A stretch of 64,000 bases of DNA from B10-G9 sp963712165 (GTDB lineage: Bacteria > Chloroflexota > Anaerolineae > Anaerolineales > UBA11858). The DNA is taken from the NCBI GenBank assembly GCA_963712165.1, contig CAVQGY010000002.1, forward strand, positions 806,001 to 870,000, read 5' to 3'. Made by a program: the position numbers and the translations under genes. Shown here piece by piece: positions 52,415 through 60,510 of the stretch. The notes under the pieces were generated by a model. The model had not been told where the DNA came from. It made no database searches and saw only the letters and a program-made list of their open reading frames with translations. Positions within the stretch are counted from its first letter, which is position 1. Each line of letters opens with the position of its first letter.

Positions 52415-54862
52415 ATGGAGTTTGGCTTAGTTCGACCTATTGATATCGATGATGAAATGCAGCATGCCTATCTTGATTACGCTATGAGCGTGATCGTGTC
52501 CAGAGCGCTGCCTGATGCTCGTGATGGGTTGAAACCTGTCCACCGTCGAATTTTGTATGCCATGCACGACATGAAAATGGGATCGGAATCAACTTACAAG
52601 AAATCTGCCCGGATCGTTGGTGAGGTGCTTGGAAAGTATCATCCTCACGGAGATATGGCAGTATATGAGTCCATGGCCCGCATGGCCCAGGATTTTTCTA
52701 TGCGCTATCCACTTGTAGACGGGCAGGGGAACTATGGTTCGATTGATGGTGATTCTCCAGCAGCTATGCGATATACCGAAGCCCGCATGGCTGCTACCGC
52801 CACTCTTATGCTGGAGGATCTGGAAAAGAACACTGTCGAATTCCGCAATAATTTTGATGGAACCTTAAAAGAGCCAGATGTGCTGCCATCAGCCTTTCCA
52901 AACCTGCTGGTAAACGGTGTCACCGGAATTGCGGTGGGTATGTCAACCAGCATTCCACCCCATAATCTGGGCGAGGTGATCGATGCCCTGGATTTCATGC
53001 TTCAAAACTGGAAATCCATGGACAAGATCACAGTTGAGGAATTGACCCAGTTTATCAAGGGGCCTGATTTTCCAACTGGGGGAGTGATCATCGAAGATCA
53101 GCGCCGAAGTGGTTTAAAGAGCGCCTATGGAGGGGGAAGGGGAAAGGTCAGGGTCCGGGCCAGGGCGATTGTGGAGGAAATGTCTCGGGGACGCCACCGC
53201 ATCGTGATCACTGAGATCCCCTACATGACCAAGAAAGTCACTGTGCTGGAGAGGATCGCCAAATTGGTCAGAGACGAGGAAATTGACGGGATCGCTGACT
53301 TGAGGGATGAGTCAGATCGTCAGGGCATGCGCATTGTGATCGAGCTGATGAAATCTGCCGAACCCGAAGATGTTCTTGAGAATCTATTTAAACGATCTTC
53401 GCTGGAAAATACATTCAGCATCATTATCCTGGCTCTGGTAGATGGAGAGCCCAAGCTGCTGAATCTCAAAGGCGCCCTTCTGGTCTATCTCGAACATCGG
53501 TTAGAGATTATAAAGCGCCGCTCCAATTTCGACCTCGAAAATGCTAAAGCCAGGGAACATGTCCTGGCTGGATTAACCACTGCGCTGGATAATCTGGATG
53601 CTGTTATTGATACCATCCGCAATTCCCGCTCAGCCCAAACTGCCCGGAACAACCTGATGAGAGAATTCTCTTTGACGGAGATCCAGGCGCAAGCAATCCT
53701 CGATATGCCCTTGCGGCGCCTGGCGGGCTTAGAGCGCAAGAAGATTGAAGATGAATACAAGCAGATCCTTAAGAAGATCAAGGAACTCACTAATCTGCTG
53801 AAGTCACCCAAGATGATGCGCGAAGTGGTATCCGCTTCCTTGAGGGAGATCAAGGAGAGATTCGGAGATGGACGCCGGACACAGATAGCCATGGTGGAAG
53901 GCGGCCTGGAAGCGGCTCCTATGACCCTGACTGAATTAACGCCGTCGGAAAAGATCTGGGTGATGATCAATCGGGATGGATTGATTTCCAGGACGCCCGG
54001 AGACGAACTTCCTCGCCCCAGTGGTTGGGATGTTCCCAACTGGTTGATAAAGGCCAATACCAGAGATACACTATACCTTGTATCAGAAAATGGAGATGCC
54101 GCAGCGATCCCAGCCCATACCATTCCAGAAGCTGCCAAACCCAGCCAAGGCAGCCATCTATCAACATTATGTCCCTTCCAGAAAGACACCAGGCTGGGTG
54201 CGGTTTTTGGATTGCCACCCAAGGAGGAACGGGAAGAGAACTGGTATGTAATCTCTATAACCGAGCAGAGTATGCTCAAGAAGAGCGAGATCAGTGAGCT
54301 TCCAGGTCCATCTGCTCAGCTCTTTACCCTGGTTAAGGTAAACGAAGGTGATAAACTGGTTTCCCTTCGCCTCAGTGACGGCAGTAAGGATATTTTCCTG
54401 GCTACCAGTCGGGGCATGGCAATTCGTTTCTCTGAAGATGATGTGCGCCCTATGGGGCTGGTGGCAGCCGGTGTAAATGGCATGAAATTGGATCAAGAGG
54501 ACCGGATCATCGGTATGGAAATCCTGCCTGGCAAGGGTGAGATATTCTTCCTGACAGCTTCTGGCAGGGCGAAACGAATCGAACAAGATGACTTCCCAAT
54601 TCAGGGTCGTTATGGAAAAGGTGTAATAGCCTGGAAATTACCAGATGATGACAGCCTGGTAGGGATGACTGTTGGAAAGGGAACCACGCGTGTAACAATT
54701 CACCTGATAGAATTTGCGCCCAAATCTGCCCGGATGGATGATGTGCCAATCCAATCCAGAGCCGCTCAGAAAGGCAAAGAGGTTGTGGAGGTCAAAGAGG
54801 ATGACCGGGTTAGCCTGATGACCATGCCCCTGGAGGTCGGACGCCCGGTTGTCAAGGGATAA
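52415..54862 (+). CDS. gyrA: DNA gyrase subunit A
   Basis: GyrA forms the DNA-breaking half of gyrase. The 815-residue product has LPDARDGLKPVHRRILYAM (about 32-50), the quinolone-pocket segment KYHPHGDMAVYESMARM (about 74-90), the catalytic Tyr120 in AMRYTEARM, and a C-terminal beta-pinwheel (about 500-815). The pocket residues equivalent to E. coli Ser83 and Asp87 are Met81 and Glu85. The GyrA-box equivalent reads QGRYGKG (about 728-734), not QRRGGKG, so wrapping may be weak and a topoisomerase IV-like role is possible. GGAGG precedes ATG 52415. gyrB is not in the window. It ends 9 bp from a convergent gene. Confidence 0.95.
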   Translation: MEFGLVRPIDIDDEMQHAYLDYAMSVIVSRALPDARDGLKPVHRRILYAMHDMKMGSESTYKKSARIVGEVLGKYHPHGDMAVYESMARMAQDFSMRYPLVDGQGNYGSIDGDSPAAMRYTEARMAATATLMLEDLEKNTVEFRNNFDGTLKEPDVLPSAFPNLLVNGVTGIAVGMSTSIPPHNLGEVIDALDFMLQNWKSMDKITVEELTQFIKGPDFPTGGVIIEDQRRSGLKSAYGGGRGKVRVRARAIVEEMSRGRHRIVITEIPYMTKKVTVLERIAKLVRDEEIDGIADLRDESDRQGMRIVIELMKSAEPEDVLENLFKRSSLENTFSIIILALVDGEPKLLNLKGALLVYLEHRLEIIKRRSNFDLENAKAREHVLAGLTTALDNLDAVIDTIRNSRSAQTARNNLMREFSLTEIQAQAILDMPLRRLAGLERKKIEDEYKQILKKIKELTNLLKSPKMMREVVSASLREIKERFGDGRRTQIAMVEGGLEAAPMTLTELTPSEKIWVMINRDGLISRTPGDELPRPSGWDVPNWLIKANTRDTLYLVSENGDAAAIPAHTIPEAAKPSQGSHLSTLCPFQKDTRLGAVFGLPPKEEREENWYVISITEQSMLKKSEISELPGPSAQLFTLVKVNEGDKLVSLRLSDGSKDIFLATSRGMAIRFSEDDVRPMGLVAAGVNGMKLDQEDRIIGMEILPGKGEIFFLTASGRAKRIEQDDFPIQGRYGKGVIAWKLPDDDSLVGMTVGKGTTRVTIHLIEFAPKSARMDDVPIQSRAAQKGKEVVEVKEDDRVSLMTMPLEVGRPVVKG

Positions 54863-54871
54863 TGGGTCAGA

Positions 54872-55972
54872 TCATTTCAACACAGAAAAATCTGTGAAAT
54901 GATAGGTGATTTTCCCGTCTCGCAGACCTAGAGTATCGCTGCCATTCTGGACATTCCCAGCGGACGAGCTGGCAGTCCAGCTGATCTGCCGAGTATTCCC
55001 ATTCCCTTTGAACCCGGCCAGAGTGAACTTGCTATTTGGCAGGATATCTGTAAAGAGGGTGTTATACCAGCTTTTGATGGCATTGCTGGCCTGGACTGTG
55101 CGTTGACTGGTGATGTGAACCGCATTTTCCTGATAGAGCCCCTGGACCTGGTTGACATCATGAGAGTTTAGGGCGGCGATGAAGAGCTCGGCGATGTCCT
55201 TCGGCGTGGTCGAACCACTGTCCCACTCGAAATCGCGAATGACCCGGTAATAATCCTCCGGCAATTTGTTATGCAGATTTCCCCACTCCCAAAAATTGAA
55301 CCCTGGAAGGTTGAGTTCTTTGGCAGTGCGCATGAACTCCTTGATTTCATCCAGGGTTGGATTCCAACCTGTATCTCTCTTGTATGCTGACCCTGTGGGA
55401 AAAATGGGGGGCGTATACTTGAGGTTCATATAATCAGCGATACTCTTCTTAAGCTGAGCGCCCGGGTTATGGGCATCCACCCAGTAGACCTGGGGCATAT
55501 TCAGGTCGCATTTTTTCAGGAACTGATTCCAGGGAACTGCCGGATGGTAGGAAGGATATCTATAAGAACTTAAGCCGATGGGAATATGGGTAATCGCCGC
55601 GGTGAGCTGATTCATAAAGGTAGTTGCTGCAATATATTTTCCCTTATAGTAGCCTTCAGCATTCAGCACATAACCGTCAACACCCAATTCCCGGATGCGG
55701 CTGATCGCTTTAGCCGCTTCCTCCCAAGGTTGATCTCCGTAAACATAATGCCACCCCCAGGCCTGAATGCCTTCGCCCTTCAGGGCAGCGACCAACGGTG
55801 GGACTAGATCAATCTTTTTCTCCCAATCGTAGTTGTAGCTGTAGATTCCGTTGGCGATCTTGATCAGTACATGACTGTAGTTTGCCTGGACGGCGCGTCT
55901 GGTAATTTCGCTGATGCTGCCCTTATGACAGTCCAGGATCTTCCAGATATACATTCCTTTTCCAGTTAACAT
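54872..55972 (-). CDS. TIM-barrel (glycoside-hydrolase-like) protein with C-terminal NTF2-like domain
   Basis: The 366-residue product has an N-terminal barrel-like domain (about 5-235), with strands ending in acidic or aromatic residues: IQAWGWHYVYGDQP (about 68), VDGYVLNAEGYYKGKY (about 97) and FNFWEWGNLHNKL (about 226). It resembles GH25/DUF4434-like barrels but cannot be assigned. Residues ~252-366 (AELFIAALNSHDVNQVQGLY ... GKITYHFTDF) form a SnoaL/NTF2-like fold. No signal peptide or TM helix is visible, so it may be cytoplasmic or exported by an unknown route. AAGGAC precedes ATG 55972. Confidence 0.65.
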   Translation of the reverse strand: MLTGKGMYIWKILDCHKGSISEITRRAVQANYSHVLIKIANGIYSYNYDWEKKIDLVPPLVAALKGEGIQAWGWHYVYGDQPWEEAAKAISRIRELGVDGYVLNAEGYYKGKYIAATTFMNQLTAAITHIPIGLSSYRYPSYHPAVPWNQFLKKCDLNMPQVYWVDAHNPGAQLKKSIADYMNLKYTPPIFPTGSAYKRDTGWNPTLDEIKEFMRTAKELNLPGFNFWEWGNLHNKLPEDYYRVIRDFEWDSGSTTPKDIAELFIAALNSHDVNQVQGLYQENAVHITSQRTVQASNAIKSWYNTLFTDILPNSKFTLAGFKGNGNTRQISWTASSSAGNVQNGSDTLGLRDGKITYHFTDFSVLK

Positions 55973-56052
55973 ATTGTGTCCTTATTTCTTGCTTTCGGCT
56001 GGACTTCAGTCTTTCATGGATTCTGGCCCAACCAGTATCAGGCGAGCACCCC

Positions 56053-57111
56053 TTACTCTGAGGGCGAATTTAAAGCAGCTTTTAGTACAACCCGGATGGC
56101 TTCAAAATTTGGCAGCTGAACCTGGGCACCCGTGGGTGTGATCCAGGACTTTACCGCATCTTGATTGATGAAATATTGTGTGATCAAACTTTTATCGGAC
56201 AGTTTTGCCGCCGTAGGGATTAACGTTAATATGGTTCCCAGGTCCAAGTTTGTTGACACGTGTTTAGAATAATCCCTGTACAGCCCGGGGATTCGAGTCA
56301 GGGTCTTTAAGGCAAGCATCCGCTGCAGCAAAGCTTCCAGTACCAATTGCTGGCGGTAATTGCGATCGAAGTCATTGGTTGTCACCCGGGAACGTACATA
56401 CCAGAGAGCTTCCCTTCCATTCATATGATGTGTGCCTGGATAGACACAGTGAGACTCTCCACCGCCCCATTTGTCATCGCAAATGGTCCGGGGAACATTA
56501 ATATAAAATCCGCCCAGGTCATCTACAAAATATTCGAAAGCCCAGAAATTTACCATCACATAATAATCAGGAGTGAAACCAAAATTGTAGGCGAAGGTTT
56601 TTTGAAGCTGCTCGAAACCTGCATGGGGGTAGGCTGCGTTCAGTCTCTGATCTTTCCAACCCGGAATATATACGTAAAGATCGCGAGGGAATGAGGTCAC
56701 ATTTACTGTATCTTCCTTGGTGTTAATAGTCACCAGGATCATGGTATCTGTCCTGCCAACATAGGCGCCTTCTCTCTGGTCAGAACCCAGGAGCATAATG
56801 GTGACCTGGTTATCTGGTTCTTCAATTGGGTCCACACCTCTCTCGTGTCCAATTGGCCTGACGATGATCGGCGTCGGTGTAGGTGTTGGAGTAGGTGTGG
56901 GATATTCTGTGGGCACAAAGGTGGCTGTGGAGGATAGCGGTTTGAAAGCAGTCGCTGTCGGCGAACCCCCAATAGGGGCTTTGAGGACATTTTCCCTCGA
57001 GATCCTTAAAGGTGACAAGGATGGGCCATTACGCAATCCCAGTCCCAGGATGACAATACCCAGGAGGATGAAACCGATGATCAGTAGAAGGATATTTTTT
57101 TTCTGTAGCAT
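56053..57111 (-). CDS. LytR-CpsA-Psr (LCP) family ligase
   Basis: LCP proteins transfer lipid-linked polymers to the cell wall. The 352-residue product has a signal-anchor helix (about 7-27), a Ser/Thr/Pro-rich linker with a TPTPTPTPTP run (about 71-83), and an LCP domain: VTIMLLGSDQREGAYVGRTD (about 103-122), VTSFPRDLYVYIPG (about 137-150) and the Arg-rich HMNGREALWYVRSR..DFDRNYRQQ (about 228-252), which binds the polyprenyl diphosphate. The substrate is unknown; the glycosylation cluster at 27-42 kb is a possible source of glycan. An extended -10 (TGCTACAAT) lies upstream. Confidence 0.92.
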   Translation of the reverse strand: MLQKKNILLLIIGFILLGIVILGLGLRNGPSLSPLRISRENVLKAPIGGSPTATAFKPLSSTATFVPTEYPTPTPTPTPTPIIVRPIGHERGVDPIEEPDNQVTIMLLGSDQREGAYVGRTDTMILVTINTKEDTVNVTSFPRDLYVYIPGWKDQRLNAAYPHAGFEQLQKTFAYNFGFTPDYYVMVNFWAFEYFVDDLGGFYINVPRTICDDKWGGGESHCVYPGTHHMNGREALWYVRSRVTTNDFDRNYRQQLVLEALLQRMLALKTLTRIPGLYRDYSKHVSTNLDLGTILTLIPTAAKLSDKSLITQYFINQDAVKSWITPTGAQVQLPNFEAIRVVLKAALNSPSE

Positions 57112-57234
57112 GTTGGTCTGGTGAACTCAGCCGTTTATTCAATCCAGCAAAACACCCAATTGATGGTCCATTTTCTTGCCAGGCATGAATCAGGCACGAA
57201 GTAAGACCTCTTGATGGTAGATACCTCTCTCAAG

Positions 57235-57243
57235 ATTGTAGCA
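57235..57243 (-). promoter_or_regulatory. Extended -10 of the LCP gene
   Basis: TGCTACAAT on the minus strand (57243-57235), 123 bp before the start codon. No clear -35. Confidence 0.45.
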
Positions 57244-57281
57244 AGAATGATGCCAAACTGGGTTTTTAATTGATCTTGATC

Positions 57282-59330
57282 TTAGAGGAAAGCTAGCAGT
57301 AAACTGACAGTGGTTCCTGTCCCTGGGGAACTTTCTACCCACATCCTGCCCCCTTCGTTTTCCACCAGGTTTTTTGTGACATATAAATTGGTCATGACCT
57401 GGCTGAGCTGCTCCTGCTGCTCGGAGGTTAAATGATCATTCAGGATGCCAGCTATCTCGTCGGGATAATATCCCCCGCCCTGATCAACGACCTTAATATG
57501 GGCAAAGCGTTGTGTATGATCTTCCTCGTAGATCTGAGCCCTGATATTGATCTCTCCTTCAGGTTCGGTTTCGATGACTGCATTGGATACCAGGAAGGAA
57601 AAGATCTCCTGAAATAGGGCATGGTTCATCTTCAATAATGGAGGGTTTTCCGGTAGATCAACTTGAGTGATCAGATTCTTGCCTTCCACTTCACCCTTGA
57701 TGTTTTCGAGGCAGGTCCGGATAGCCTCTGTTAGATCAGCTGGCCGGATGCTGTTTGGATCAACCTCAATGGTAGGATCTTTTTCCCTTTTGTCAGACAT
57801 TTGTGTCTTTTTAGGCTCTTGATAGATCTTGTCTGCTCCGGGCTCACCAATATCCTTTTCGATGACATTGATATATTTGCGCAGCGCTTCGCTGGACTCT
57901 TTTTCGGAGAGGTCAACCAGCATGGCCAGGTGGCGTTGGAGGGTATTGGCCCAGGTCATCAGATTAGAGTATTTTGCCTGCAAACCGTTCTGATCCAGCA
58001 GAAGGTGCTGGTGTTCCTTGGATAAGACAGCCATATCCTCCCGGAGCTGCTGCTTATCCGAACTGAGTGCAGTAAGCTTCTGTGATAGGTCCCTGATCGT
58101 TTCCTTCACCCCTGCGGATTCGCCAGTCTGGATTCCCAGGTGGTGGCTGAAGGCTTCCTCAAATAGCTTGCATAGCAGCTGAATATAGTCCTGATCCTGT
58201 TTGGTCCAGGGGCGGTAAGAGAAGGGAGAAAAGAGCACAACCCCGATGGTTTTATTGGCGCCTGGCACGTAAACCGGGGATGCCAATAAGTGTCCTGGTT
58301 TGCTTAGCTGCAGCATCTTCGAAAGATGGGATAAGTCTCGTGAAGTGCTGCTGGCAGGAATATGGAGCATCTTGCCGCGCTGGATGTAGTTTGAGATCAG
58401 GGGTATGCTTTTGCTTTCGAGAGTGATTGCCTGGAGAGGCTCTTCACGAATAAGGTCATAACCAGCGATAATGCGGATCTTTCCATGCTCATCAGGCGTA
58501 TCGATGACCATGGTTAAATCGGACAGGATCAAATATGCTGTAGTCCGGGCGATTTTATAGAGGATTCCAGTAGAATCGTTTTCGTCAAATAGTTTGTATA
58601 TGGTTGATAAGATATTGTGATCAACGCTGAAAAGCCTGCGCTCCAGCTGGGTGCCCTCGTCGGGTTGCGCGGACAGTGAATCTCCAATGGGGAAGCGATC
58701 ACAAAGAGACAATAACAGTGGGTAGGAAGCCAGCTGGGCCAGGTGAAGGATATCCAAACTGTCACTCACCAGGGAGAGCCCGGATCCGATGCCAAGAATG
58801 CCCAGCATGAATAACCCGTAGTGCCAGAAATTGGGTTTTCGCATGAGGATCAGCCCGCAGCCTATCACAGCAAAACTGATCGATAAGCCCTGCCAGAAAG
58901 ATATTGAACCCAGAATGCCATCCAACAAGGAGGGGAATACGCTTAGCTGCAGAGCGACCAATGCAGCAGCAAAAGCGATCAGGGTCATTACAACCAAATC
59001 GACAGTCCAGCTGCGCTCAGGGAAATTCCACATCCAGGCAATCAGGATGATTCCCACAAATGAGGCTGCCAGGTCCAGATGCGTATATACTGTTGGGTCT
59101 GGCTGTTCAGTGCGCCAGCTGAGATAGGTAATCAAAAAAACAACCAGCCGCATGATCAGCAAAGTCAACAAGCCTAATAACATGCGGTATCCCTGAGTGA
59201 ATCTGCCTCTCTGCCATTTGACGGATATCTTAATTAGCGCAGCGGCACAGATCAGAATGATCAATAATGAATAGCCCAGGAACAGGAGGGGTAGGTTTGC
59301 GGGAATAGGGGCGAGTTGTAAGAGGTTCAT
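57282..59330 (-). CDS. Membrane GHKL ATPase, sensor-kinase-like without recognisable HisKA
   Basis: The 682-residue product has seven N-terminal TM helices (about 10-205), a GAF-like domain (about 235-395), a long coiled coil (about 405-500) and a C-terminal HATPase domain: N box FSFLVSNAVIETEPEGEI (about 592), G1 VVDQGGGYYPDEI (about 625), G2 VESSPGTGTTVSLLL (about 665). No H-[DE]-x-x-P phosphoacceptor motif is seen between coiled coil and ATPase, so it may be a non-phosphorylating or divergent kinase. ATG 59330 has AGGAAGG eight bases upstream; GTG 59339 overlaps that site and is rejected. Confidence 0.8.
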   Translation of the reverse strand: MNLLQLAPIPANLPLLFLGYSLLIILICAAALIKISVKWQRGRFTQGYRMLLGLLTLLIMRLVVFLITYLSWRTEQPDPTVYTHLDLAASFVGIILIAWMWNFPERSWTVDLVVMTLIAFAAALVALQLSVFPSLLDGILGSISFWQGLSISFAVIGCGLILMRKPNFWHYGLFMLGILGIGSGLSLVSDSLDILHLAQLASYPLLLSLCDRFPIGDSLSAQPDEGTQLERRLFSVDHNILSTIYKLFDENDSTGILYKIARTTAYLILSDLTMVIDTPDEHGKIRIIAGYDLIREEPLQAITLESKSIPLISNYIQRGKMLHIPASSTSRDLSHLSKMLQLSKPGHLLASPVYVPGANKTIGVVLFSPFSYRPWTKQDQDYIQLLCKLFEEAFSHHLGIQTGESAGVKETIRDLSQKLTALSSDKQQLREDMAVLSKEHQHLLLDQNGLQAKYSNLMTWANTLQRHLAMLVDLSEKESSEALRKYINVIEKDIGEPGADKIYQEPKKTQMSDKREKDPTIEVDPNSIRPADLTEAIRTCLENIKGEVEGKNLITQVDLPENPPLLKMNHALFQEIFSFLVSNAVIETEPEGEINIRAQIYEEDHTQRFAHIKVVDQGGGYYPDEIAGILNDHLTSEQQEQLSQVMTNLYVTKNLVENEGGRMWVESSPGTGTTVSLLLAFL

Positions 59331-59347
59331 AGGGCACACCTTCCTGA

Positions 59348-59356
59348 ATTATAGCA
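59348..59356 (-). promoter_or_regulatory. Extended -10 of the membrane ATPase gene
   Basis: TGCTATAAT on the minus strand (59356-59348) within CATGCTATAAT. The leader to ATG 59330 is only about 11 nt and carries AGGAAGG. Confidence 0.6.
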
Positions 59357-59486
59357 TGGGTTTGCCGTTGACAATAGTTACCAGGAAGTCTGGCTCAGCA
59401 ATTGATTGGACCCCGCAGAGCCGTTTGATCTCGGAAGGTTGACAAATTATCAAGTCGGGGTAAAATTTCCCCTGCAGCACTTATTA

Positions 59487-59570
59487 GCCGAAGTGGCGGA
59501 ATAGGCAGACGCGCTACGTTCAGGGCGTAGTGGGCTTTAGCCCATGTGGGTTCGACTCCCACCTTCGGCA
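59487..59570 (+). tRNA. tRNA-Leu (anticodon CAG)
   Basis: Acceptor GCCGAAG/CTTCGGC is perfect. The anticodon stem CTACG/CGTAG encloses TTCAGGG, giving CAG for CUG. A long variable arm (TGGGCTTTAGCCCA) and T arm GTGGG-TTCGACT-CCCAC follow; the discriminator is A73. CCA is not encoded. Confidence 0.95.
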
Positions 59571-59576
59571 CAGTTA

Positions 59577-59608
59577 AAGTCTCTAACATTGGTTAGGGAC
59601 TTTTTTTT
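59577..59608 (+). terminator. Terminator of tRNA-Leu
   Basis: AAGTCTCTAAC (59577-59587) pairs with GTTAGGGACTT (59592-59602, one G-U) around ATTG, then eight T. Confidence 0.92.
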
Positions 59609-59677
59609 ATTTATGGCAGTAATCTTGCATAAGAATGTCTTGTTGCGGTGGTAGTTATTCTGAGTTAGGATTAAGTA

Positions 59678-60055
59678 ATGGATGTAAAACGGGGAAGAAC
59701 GGTTTTTCTGGTAGGCTTCCTGGTCCTGGTAGTGATCTGGATGGTGGTCTTTGTAGCCAGGATCGCGGATTATAAACGCCTGTCTCAGGAATATGAAGAT
59801 GCCCAATTGACCATTATTGCCCTGGAGGCAACTACCATTGCTTTGGAAACGCAGATGGCCAGGGCAGGATCAGATGAAGCCGTAATTGAATGGGCGTATG
59901 AACAGCGAAAGTGGATCCGGGAAGGTGATCAGCGAGTCGCTGTGATTCCTGTAGGTGGAACGCCTGTGTCAAATCTTGTCATCAAAACCCCCACTCCTGA
60001 GCCGCAAAACCTGTTCAGGATCTGGTGGGAACTGTTCTTCAACACCAAACCTTGA
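59678..60055 (+). CDS. FtsB/DivIC-like septum formation initiator protein
   Basis: The 125-residue product has a TM helix (about 8-28), a coiled coil (about 32-62, YKRLSQEYEDAQLTIIALEA), the motif EAVIEWAYEQRKWIREGDQRVAVIP (split by family-like residues, about 69-92) and a Pro/Thr-rich tail. The TM-plus-coiled-coil form with the Trp/Arg-rich end is that of DivIC/FtsB proteins, which join FtsL in the divisome. It lies between two tRNA genes. Its stop codon is embedded in the -35 of the initiator-tRNA promoter. Confidence 0.75.
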   Translation: MDVKRGRTVFLVGFLVLVVIWMVVFVARIADYKRLSQEYEDAQLTIIALEATTIALETQMARAGSDEAVIEWAYEQRKWIREGDQRVAVIPVGGTPVSNLVIKTPTPEPQNLFRIWWELFFNTKP

Positions 60056-60080
60056 CCGGCATACTACCCCATGCTATAAT
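60052..60080 (+). promoter_or_regulatory. Promoter of initiator tRNA
   Basis: TTGACC (60052-60057), 17 bp, TATAAT (60075-60080) with TGC before the -10: both -35 and extended -10 are present. The -35 overlaps the stop codon (60053-60055) of the FtsB-like gene. Confidence 0.85.
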
Positions 60081-60096
60081 CGCAATCCATTCATAA

Positions 60097-60168
60097 TGCG
60101 GGGTAGAGCAGTGGCAGCTCGTCGGGCTCATAACCCGGAGGTCCCAGGTTCGAATCCTGGCCCCGCTA
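60097..60168 (+). tRNA. Initiator tRNA-fMet (anticodon CAT)
   Basis: The anticodon loop CTCATAA sits in a stem with three consecutive G-C pairs (TCGGG/CCCGG), the initiator hallmark. Acceptor pairs 2-7 are GCGGGG/CCCCGC; position 1 is T and position 72 is T, so 1:72 is unpaired, as initiators require, although the usual pair is C1/A72. T arm CCAGG-TTCGAAT-CCTGG. A73 is followed by CT, so CCA is not encoded. Confidence 0.9.
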
Positions 60169-60464
60169 CTCAAAAAGGCGCTCCCCGGAGCGTCTTTTAC
60201 TTTATATGATGAAGGGGTTCACGGTTCGCCCCTCCGCCCTGGCGTCGGGATATCGCGAGAGCGAGCGGAAAACGCTCTCGCTCTTAAATCCTGGCCCCGC
60301 TACTCAAAAAGGCGCTCCCCGGAGCGTCTTTTACTTTATATGATGAAGGGGTTCAAGGTTCGCCCCTCCGCCCTGGCGTCGGGATATCGCGAGAGCGAGC
60401 GGAAAACGCTCTCGCTCTTAATCCTGGCCCCGCTACTCAAAAAGGCGCTCCCCGGAGCGTCTTC
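60153..60464 (+). repeat. Tandem 134-bp repeat of the tRNA-fMet 3' end and terminator
   Basis: A ~45-bp block (T-arm 3' strand, acceptor 3' strand CCCCGCTACTC, and terminator AAAAAGGCGCTCC...GGAGCGTC) occurs at 60153, 60287 and 60420. The three copies are separated by two near-identical ~90-bp spacers, so the period is 134 then 133 bp. The spacers differ by one substitution (TTCACGG versus TTCAAGG) and a one-A deletion. Each spacer contains AGGGG/CCCCT and GCGAGAGCG/CGCTCTCGC hairpins. Only the first copy is attached to a complete tRNA. Confidence 0.95.
60172..60200 (+). terminator. Terminator of tRNA-fMet (first of three copies)
   Basis: AAAAA then GGCGCTCC with GGAGCGTC (one G-U) and TTTT. 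Identical copies follow with the repeat period, near 60306-60334 and 60439-60464. A divergent relative follows the M28 gene at 61735. Confidence 0.8.
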
Positions 60465-60472
60465 TTTTCTTT

Positions 60473-60478
60473 TATAAT
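60473..60478 (+). promoter_or_regulatory. -10 box of the M28 peptidase gene
   Basis: TATAAT (60473-60478) right after the third repeat copy, 32 bp before ATG 60511. No clear -35. Confidence 0.45.
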
Positions 60479-60510
60479 GGTTGGGTCAACTATCAAATAC
60501 AGGACATATC

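Noticed and set aside
60097..60480. Integrated mobile element at tRNA-fMet
   Set aside because: The duplicated tRNA end looks like attachment sites, but the spacer is only ~90 bp and holds no integrase or cargo, so only a repeat is reported.
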